This document shows, piece by piece, positions 56,757-64,000 of a DNA stretch of 64,000 nt. The DNA is taken from assembly GCA_023313575.1 (NCBI GenBank), contig JAJTTP010000001.1, forward strand, positions 2,604,001 to 2,668,000. Reading direction: 5' to 3'. The stretch's first letter is position 1. Each line of letters begins with the position of its first letter. The position numbers were made by a program, and so were the translations under genes. Origin of the DNA: Eutypella sp. D-1 (lineage: Eukaryota > Ascomycota > Sordariomycetes > Xylariales > Diatrypaceae). The notes beneath the pieces are model-generated. The model was not told the DNA's origin. It was given only the letters and a program-made list of their open reading frames with translations, and searched no databases.

Positions 56757-57699
56757 TGTGGACTACTCGAGTTGGAAATCAGTTTTTGGTGATGCAACTC
56801 GAATGGCTACATTCGCGTACATAGGTAAGTAAAATAAAAGGCCACTGCTAAGGGATATAGGATCTCAGGTAAGATCCCAGGTAAGATCCCAGGTAGTAGT
56901 GGTAGGAGTGACACGGCAGATCAGCCTCGGTCGGCATCGGTAGAAAGCTGATGACACACTCTGCCTTGGGAAACCAAGGCAAGGCGTTAAATTTTGGTGC
57001 GACCAGACCCAGAACGACTGCGACACGGGAATGATTATGGAAGAAGTTGAACAATAGGCATCTGAGACCTCGAAATGAGTTGCATTGAGCAGGTAATGAA
57101 CAGGCAATGAACAAGGCAATTTCGGGAATAGGTTGCCTAGGTGGGGTGGGAAGAAAAGTATGAAAGAAGTATGAATGAACAATACGAGAAGAAGAAAGAA
57201 GAAAGCAGAAGAGAGAGAGACAGGAAAGAAAACCTTGAGGAAATGAACTTTTCTGCAGGTGTTCTCTACACTACCTAGTAAGTTCAGTACCTAAGAAGTA
57301 GGTGTAGGTAAGGTTAAACTGCACAGGAAGTTGAAATAATAATAAAAAAAGTTCACCATTCAAGGTTGGAAGGTTGAAAGGTTCCCAAGGTTCAAACTGT
57401 TAAAGCCGAAAGCGCATTCATGGATTCATCAATGTCCACTAGGGTGATGATGGACGGATGTACTTGCTGCATACTTGCTGCATACCTAGCTTGCTGTATA
57501 CTTGCATATACAGCTTATATCTCGGTGAAGTTGAATTGTCACCCAATCAAAATGCTGATCCACTAGCAGCCTATGCACACTACCTACATACTTTAACCAC
57601 TTAATTACATACCTACTATAATAATTACTTGAGTAAGGTACAGATGTAGGTAAGGTACCTGGACCTGGATAGCTAACGCCTGCCTGCAAATGGAGGATT

Positions 57700-57715
57700 A
57701 CCTGGGTACCCAGGT
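57700..57715. repeat. 16-bp perfect palindrome ACCTGGGTACCCAGGT
   Basis: Self-complementary over 16 bases with a GGTACC centre. It resembles an expanded form of the TACCTAGGTA element found elsewhere in the spacers. Confidence 0.8.
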
Positions 57716-58455
57716 GGCCTGGAACCGACTGCACTTTCCTTCCTGCTTAGGTACGTATCAAGAGGTAATTTAAATTTCCTTCGAGCTCTGAACCTCCCTG
57801 AGATCATCACTTGGGCACCTAATAATGACCGCGGGGTGATTTATATGATTCTTATATCTATCAGTCGGGACTGATGAACCCCACCATAGAAAAAGTACGC
57901 TATTACCTCAGACTGCTGGTGCACGGACATATCCCGAGGGCATGGCAATATGCCATGCTCTTTACACTACCTACATACCTGGGTGCATAGGGTAAGCTAG
58001 GTACCTAGGTACTTATTGTCGATCTCTAAGCCTAACGATCCTAAGCTGACACCAAACTGATGGATACATTGCTTGAACAGTTAGTTTTGTACCTAACCTG
58101 GAATATGGAATATATGGATTAACAAGCAAACAAATATCAGCTCTAAACAGGCCCTTTACATATTAAGAGCCGCATCGAGCCTTATCTAATGGTATACGCA
58201 CTTACTGATACGATATGACACAAATGAAGAACCAGCTCTAGGGGCCCAAGCCTGCCCAGGTGATGACTGATCCCGAGGCATACATACCCAAGTACATACT
58301 TATGTATGAACAGGAAAAAGGAGCATTGATTCTGTTCGATGCGATCCCCAGCATCTACCTAATTGTAGCTGTGTATAATAACGCTATATAAAGGCTTGGC
58401 TTAAGTATTTCATAGGTTGACCTAATCTTATGTCCACAAGTCTACACAATAGTAC

Positions 58456-58466
58456 CAACCTTGGAA
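58456..58466 (-). repeat. Dispersed 11-mer TTCCAAGGTTG, copy 5
   Basis: Exact copy in the spacer between upf2 and nitrate reductase. Confidence 0.85.
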
Positions 58467-59487
58467 TCAACGCCGGAGTGAGACGCGCAAAGAAGTACGG
58501 CTACGCTCTGATGCGTTGCGTATGAAAAGCTTATCCACATAGATGACTATCGTCGTCTTTGAGATATTGGAATGCCATATCCTACGTGATATAAGGAAAG
58601 CTGCAGACGGAAACAGTATATAGCCCCCCGACTACCCGTCCTCCTATAGCCATCCACCCGCTGTCATGACTTCATTAGCCACATCAACGAGAGCCTGTCA
58701 ATGATCCCACCGAGTGGAGAGGTCACGTATAAGAACGGAGGGAAGGCGCATGGCGATGTTCGGCCTCGTCACCTGAGGGTTATCGGGCTGCAGGAGGATT
58801 GGCGTGCTGATGTGGTGTAACACAACCGTATAAGCTCGGGGTTTAAAGGGGGGAGGCTATAATTTCAGTTTCACAGGCGTATCCACGGATGTCTAGCTGA
58901 AAATATATTGCGGCAGCCTTATGTTGGCAAGCTTGCCGAGGATGGGCAAAATTAGTACTCGGCGCGGATGATGTCTCTCTACCCTCTTCACGATCGTCTT
59001 ATGATAAAGTGGAGGAGACGCCAGCATATATAGCCTAGCATCTTCCTATAAAAGAGAGCCCTCATAAAAGTATGACGTCAAAAGTAATGCCGGGATTTGA
59101 AAGCCTCGCTTACTTGTTCCTATTTGGCCAGCCATGGGCTTTGTGAATATGTAGGAGCTGAGGAGCAACGAGACCGCCAAGCCTGGTTTGTGATAGGCGC
59201 GCTATACGCTGCAGGCTGTACACAACTACTGTATGAGCACTCAAGACACTGCAGCCACGCATAGAATCCCGTCCCGGTGACTCGGTTTGGGAGGGAAGGC
59301 TCCAGGATTTCTGCGCACAGGTGTCTTATTCTGTTTTGTTTTATGTATTTGAGGTGAGAGACCCTATGTACATAATTCTGAATGTTCCTGACTAAGAGTG
59401 TTAAATCTATTATGTACGATGTTCTTGTCACGCCTTGATTTCAGTCGCGCGGGCCAATCAGGTGCGCCTAATACCACCTACGAACCC

Positions 59488-59498
59488 CAACCTTGGAA
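59488..59498 (-). repeat. Dispersed 11-mer TTCCAAGGTTG, copy 6
   Basis: Exact copy 1.2 kb before nitrate reductase, 300 nt from the GATA cluster. Confidence 0.85.
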
Positions 59499-59790
59499 GT
59501 GGTTGTACATATGTACACCTGCACACCAGGTACACACCTACTTGCCCGACTGGTAATTCCTTGGTTTTCTTACATATTACCAGTAACTTATGTCTATGTC
59601 CAGGTGTACTATATTGAGCTTTACTGTAAACTCCCCTTTCTTAGCCTAGCCTCCTAGACTGATTCTATCTTCTCCTATCTCTCTGCCCATCCCGAGATTG
59701 TCTAACTAATAAATGCCTAGGCTACTTAGCCAACTAGCATCGTATACTAATAAGTGGTCTGTCTCTAGGGCTAGCCGTGCATGTGTATGT

Positions 59791-59803
59791 AGATAACTTA
59801 TCT
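59791..59803. promoter_or_regulatory. Inverted GATA pair AGATAACTTATCT, candidate NIT2/AreA site
   Basis: Two AGATAA words face each other around a single C, making a 13-bp inverted repeat about 870 nt before the nitrate reductase start. TGATAA words follow at 59861-59866 (minus) and 59945-59950, and a TGATAG at 60609-60614 (minus). NIT2/AreA GATA factors bind paired HGATAR sites and activate nitrate genes when ammonium is absent. The sites are seen; binding is inferred. Confidence 0.5.
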
Positions 59804-59989
59804 ACCGACTTTTCTTCGTATACTACCTACCTAGTATGTAAGGGTCTTCTGAGGATCTCCTTATCAACTCGAAACCCACCTACCGAACATGATTCGCCGC
59901 AAAGATTGCTTGTTAGGACACATCAGACAATCCATAGCCCACTTTGATAAGGCTAGAACTCTCCGTCAGGGGGTCCCGAGTTTTGTACA

Positions 59990-59996
59990 TCCGCGG
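59990..59996. promoter_or_regulatory. TCCGCGG, candidate NIT4/NirA-type site
   Basis: TCCGCGGG matches seven of eight bases of the TCCGCGGA element described for the Neurospora nitrate-specific activator NIT4. It lies 40 nt from a TGATAA word, 680 nt before the nitrate reductase ATG. A single short match, so tentative. Confidence 0.35.
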
Positions 59997-60673
59997 GATA
60001 TGACGACAAACCTTTCCCTCATTTCGAATGTGCACGCTTCTCGGCCCGTATATGCATGGACCGGTCACGTCCCTTCTTCGAACCGCTGGTGCGCCACCAC
60101 GAGGTTGACGCATTGCAGCCCCCCCCTGCTTTTCCCGGTAGAAACCCTTCTCTCTCCAAGGCTGTCAGGCTCTTCTCACTGCATTTGCAGGAATAATGCA
60201 CATACACTGCACCCCGGAGATCCTTTCTCCCCCCCATTCCCCATGTCGTGCCTCATTCGCTTACGGTATCGTACCATTTCGCGGGGTATGGGTCAGGCAT
60301 GAGCCGCAGATCCATCCATTCGGCAACGGACTCGTTCGCCTCCGTCGGTCGTGGGTATTGGTAAATCTGATGATCCAAGTGGATCGGGGCCCGTCTTCCG
60401 ATCAACCTCTAACTAGTCAACGGTGCAATCGTATGTGAAAAGCCAGACTAGTTAGCCTGTGCTTAGGTTTATATGGTAGCTGTAGTCCTATTTCAACGTA
60501 TCGATTTTCTTAACTACTCTTAATCAAAGCAGACAACTTCCTCTCTCTATTTATGATTCATTGTGCCATAAGCGATTACTAGTTCTAGGCGCTGTCATTA
60601 GTGGCATACTATCACAGAGCATACAATATTCTTGAACATCTCGCAAATTGATATATAAGTTGGAGGTTACATC

Positions 60674-63491
60674 ATGGAAACCCTTCACCCGATAAGGGGT
60701 ACCCAACGAGACCTTTCTAATTCACACAAAACTCACTTTCCTCCAAGCCCTCCCCCAACCAGAAAGGGCTCCAGAAAATCCATAAAGGATGAACTCTCGG
60801 AAACAAACGAGTCATCAGGCGTGACTAGTGAGCCGGTAGCTGAGGGGCCGCGGCCGTATCCGTTACCGCCGAGGAGTAGGCCGGATAACACAGTATTGTC
60901 AGAGGATCTCAAGACGCCCGACAGCCACGTCGTTCGAGATCCGAGGTTAATACGACTGACGGGCGTTCACCCGTTCAATGTCGAGGCCCCCCTTGACGCA
61001 CTCTTCGACGAAGGCTTTCTGACCACGAAAGACCTGCACTATGTCCGGAATCATGGGGCCGTGCCCAAGGTGGAGGACTCGGAGGTAATGGGCTGGGAGT
61101 TTTCTGTAGAGGGCATGGTGGATCGTCCCCTCAAAGTGAGCCTCGCAGAGCTGCTCCGCAATTACGAACAAGTCACGTACCCGGTCACCCTGGTATGTGC
61201 CGGCAACAGGCGGAAAGAACAAAATATGGTCCGGAAATCAAAGGGTTTCTCCTGGGGCGCTGCCGGCGTATCTACGGCGTTGTGGACGGGTGTGGTGATA
61301 GGGGACCTTCTCAAGGCGGCGATGCCGAAGCGGGGAGCCAGGTATGTTTGCTTCGAAGGTGCGGATAAACTGCCGAATGGCTATTACGGAACTTCGATCA
61401 AGCTGAACTGGGCTATGGATCCCAACCGCGGAGTCTTGGTCGCCCACAAAATGAACGGTGAGCCACTCGGGCCGGATCACGGCAAGCCCCTTCGGATCAT
61501 TATACCAGGCCAGATTGGCGGGCGGAGCGTGAAGTGGTTGAAGAGGATCATAGTGACCGCAAACCCGAGCGACAATTGGTACCACATCTACGACAATAGG
61601 GTCCTTCCTACAATGGTCAGCCCTGAGATGAGCGCCGACCTGGAAGCGACGTGGAAAGACGAGCGGTACGCGATCTACGACCTCAACACGAATAGCGCCA
61701 CCTGCTACCCGGCCCACGACGAGAAGGTGTCCCTGAATGCTGGTATCCAGAGCTACAAGGTCCGAGGTTACGCGTATTCCGGAGGCGGTAAGCGGGTCAC
61801 CCGGGTGGAGATTTCACTCGACAAGGGCAAGACTTGGATGCTCGCCAATATTTCATATCCCGAGGACGAGTATCGCCTGGCGCCGGACGGCGAGATGCTG
61901 TTCGGTGGCCGCCTCGATATGTCGTGGAGGGAGAGCTGCTTCTGCTGGTGTTTCTGGGATCTCGACATCCCCTTGTCGCAACTACAGGCGAGCGACGACA
62001 TCATAGTCAGAGCCATGGACGATTCCATGATGGTACAGCCCAGAGACATGTACTGGAGCGTTCTGGGCATGATGAACAATCCTTGGTTTCGGGTTGTCAT
62101 CCACCAGGAAAACCACACCCTTCGGTTCGAGCACCCGACACAGCCCGCCCTGATGCCCGGAGGCTGGATGAAGCGTGTGAAGAAGGCCGGCGGGAACCTC
62201 GCCAACGGGCACTGGGGCGAGAAGATGGCCGGCGAAGAGGAGGCGGCGCCAGAAGAGCCGACCAAAGAGATTTGTATGGTCAACAAGGAAGTTAACCGGA
62301 AGATCACGCTCGAGGAGTTCCGGAAACACGACGGGGAGACCGAGCCCTGGTTTGTTGTCAACGGGCAGGTATACGACGGGACTAAATTCCTCGGGGGCCA
62401 TCCCGGCGGCGCCGTATCCATCATCAGCGCCGCTGGCCAGGATGCCACCGAGGAGTTCCTCGCCATTCGTGAGTCTATGCTTATCCAACCTATCGATTGT
62501 ATGTAGATGAGTGCTAACCCTCACGTGTGCAGATAGTGAAAATGCCAAGGCGATGATGGCGGAGTACCACATCGGCACTCTCGACGAGGCCTCGCTAGCC
62601 ACCTTGAAAGCCGGGGAGGCCGAACCCGTCAACGCGGCGCCGCGCGCCACGTTCCTGCAACCGAAGGCCTGGACGAGGGCCATCCTGTCGTCGAAGAAGC
62701 CCGTCTCCCCGGACACCAAGATCTTCACGTTCAACCTGGAGCACGCGGACCAGGCGGCCGGCCTGCCCGTCGGCCAGCACCTGCTCATGCGCCTGCGCGA
62801 CCCCGTCACCAGGGAGGCCATCATCCGGGCGTACACGCCCATATCGGACAGCGCGACGACGCGGGGCACGCTCGACGTCCTCGTGAAGATCTACCGCGGG
62901 AGCGGCCCCGGGGGAGAGGGCGGGGGCAAGATGACGCAGGCGCTGGACGCGATCCCGCTGGGCCACTTCGTGGACTTCCGGGGCCCGGTGGGAAAATTCG
63001 AGTACCTGGGCGGGGGCATGTGCTCTCTCTCCTCGCCGGCGGGCGGCGTCGGACGGCGGCGGAAAGTCCGGCGCTTCGTCATGGTGTGCGCGGGCTCGGG
63101 CGTCACGCCCATCTACCAGGTGCTGCGGGCGGTGCTGGGGGACGCGACGGCGCCGCCGACCACGCGCTGCCTTGTGCTTGACGGTAACCGCGCGGAGCCC
63201 GACATCCTGCTGCGTCGCGAGCTCGACGCCCTCGCCGCCACACATCCCGACCGCTGCCGTCTCCTGCACGCCCTCTCCCGTCCCCCGGACGCCTGGACCG
63301 GCATCAAGGGCCGCATGGACCGCGCCCTCTTCGACGCCGAGGTCGGGCCGCCCCCGCTGCAGAATACGGACGATGGTGATGGCGAGGGCGGGGACCTCGT
63401 CCTTGTCTGCGGCCCCGAGGCCCTCGAGCAAAGCGTGCGCCGCGAGTTCAAGGACATGGGGTGGAGCGAGGAGGATTTGGTTTTCTTTTAG
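60674..63491 (+). CDS. niaD: Nitrate reductase (NADPH)
   Basis: Two exons (60674-62468, 62533-63491) give 917 residues. Domain order is classical. The molybdenum-cofactor domain (about 90-340) has the Mo-ligand cysteine in VTLVCAGNRRKEQ (Cys175), GFSWGAAGVSTALWTGV and GRSVKWLKRI. The dimerisation domain (about 345-490) has VRGYAYSGGGKRVTRVEISL and WCFWDLDIPL. The cytochrome b5 domain (about 540-615) has heme ligands His576 in FLGGHPGG and His599 in AIHSENA; the codon of His599 is split by the intron. The FAD domain has RAYTPISD and VKIYRGSG, and the NADPH domain has VCAGSGVTPIYQVLRAV and LVCGPEALEQSV. The enzyme reduces nitrate to nitrite in the cytosol, the first step of assimilation. A TATATAAG lies only 15 nt before the ATG, too close for a normal TATA box. 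No nitrite reductase or nitrate transporter lies upstream; the downstream side leaves the window. Confidence 0.97.
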
Positions 63492-64000
63492 AAGGGACCG
63501 GGCACATCTTTGGATAAACAAGAAATGTCTTCATTTCATATGTTTTCGGATTCCTGTTTTAGGGATGTTGTATATACACGGGAGCAAGCATCTCTCTCTT
63601 TTTTCTCTCTCTCTACAGGCCTGTATCTATCTGCGCATCTTTCGCGGCGTCATGGGAGATCTAAATTCATCTACTACATGTGGCATAGACGAAGCACCTG
63701 TCGCGGCTTTTTTTAAGGCTGGGCCTTAAAATGAAGCTCTGACCCAGATGTTTAATTGTCTCTATCATGCTTCTTAGTGTACTGCCGCTCCGCAGCAGCG
63801 AGGCGATTGCATTTGCAAGGTTCGAACGTGCCTGCTGGACTGATTGCTGTGGTGTTTTATGCACAGGCGTATCTTAGCAACTTTAGAGTTATGCCTATAG
63901 ACTTCAAGTGGCACAGTGAGGTTTCCTTTCTTCTCGATATGTTTTCTCATTCATCTTTATTTCCTTTTAGCCCACCGCAATGAAACGGCGTTAACGCTGG
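63492..64000. other. Region 3' of nitrate reductase to the right edge
   Basis: Contains the nitrate reductase 3' UTR, CT-rich near 63590-63615. No gene is seen before the window ends. Confidence 0.5.

Larger units (their letters stand above)
56757..60673. other. Gene-free spacer, 3.9 kb, with nitrate reductase control region
   Basis: The left end is the upf2 promoter. The middle holds a 16-bp palindrome (57700-57715), TACCTAGGTA (58002) and two TTCCAAGGTTG copies on the minus strand (58456, 59488). The right kilobase has a GATA-site cluster (59791-59950) and a TCCGCGG word. The plus frame at 59889-60302 has no domain and was not accepted. Confidence 0.55.

Noticed and set aside
59889..60302. 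137-codon plus frame before nitrate reductase
   Set aside because: No domain and it sits in the presumed control region; treated as chance.
60652..60659. TATATAAG before nitrate reductase as its TATA box
   Set aside because: Only 15 nt from the chosen ATG, and no later in-frame ATG gives a sensible start, so it is probably not the functional TATA box.
62595..63521. 308-codon minus-strand frame
   Set aside because: Antisense to the FAD/NADPH half of nitrate reductase, Arg-rich shadow.
1..64000. CRISPR arrays, insertion sequences or transposon ORFs
   Set aside because: No regularly spaced repeats with unique spacers, no transposase or reverse transcriptase motifs and no long terminal repeats; the genome is eukaryotic.

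Overview
The window is nuclear DNA of a filamentous ascomycete, most likely a Sordariomycete. The genes are GC-rich and carry short GT-AG introns (about 45-120 nt), often with CTAAC branch sites. The gene set is typical of Pezizomycotina: chitin synthase, an EED-type Polycomb protein, the fungal 29.9 kDa complex I subunit and an NADPH nitrate reductase. I could not place the genus. I support 16 protein-coding genes and one tRNA gene. Exon joins were worked out by hand and checked for reading-frame continuity, and most intron-containing models differ from the longest uninterrupted reading frame.

Left third. A first exon runs off the left edge (possibly DNA topoisomerase II). After 4.6 kb without a gene come an APSES/KilA-N DNA-binding protein (+), the Hsp90/Hsp70 co-chaperone Cns1/TTC4 (-), histidinol-phosphate aminotransferase (-) with a Gcn4/CPC1-type site upstream, a GPI-anchored GH76 mannosidase (-), a lone tRNA-Ala(AGC) (-), a secreted GH43 arabinan-type hydrolase (+), and, converging on it, the PRC2 subunit EED (-, nine exons including a 21-nt microexon).

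Middle. A 7 kb gene-free stretch (20.9-27.9 kb) precedes a PAS-domain regulator (+). Next come the Golgi membrane protein Yip4/YIPF6 (+), RNA polymerase I factor Rrn11 (-), the complex I 29.9 kDa subunit (-), a Gvp36-type BAR protein (-) and a division III chitin synthase without a myosin domain (-).

Right third. A 5.4 kb gene-free stretch precedes a single-pass membrane protein of unknown function with a Ser-Gly repeat (-). Then come the nonsense-mediated decay factor Upf2/Nmd2 (-, eight exons), a 3.9 kb gene-free stretch with a cluster of GATA sites, and nitrate reductase (+).

The genes are a mixed housekeeping and cell-wall set in the usual scattered fungal order. I see no secondary-metabolite cluster, transposase, CRISPR array or prokaryotic-type system. 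The signal least explained by known annotation lies in the spacers. Two short elements recur far above chance and only between genes: the palindrome TACCTAGGTA (7 exact copies) and the 11-mer TTCCAAGGTTG (6 exact copies). Several perfect 16-18 bp palindromes also occur there.
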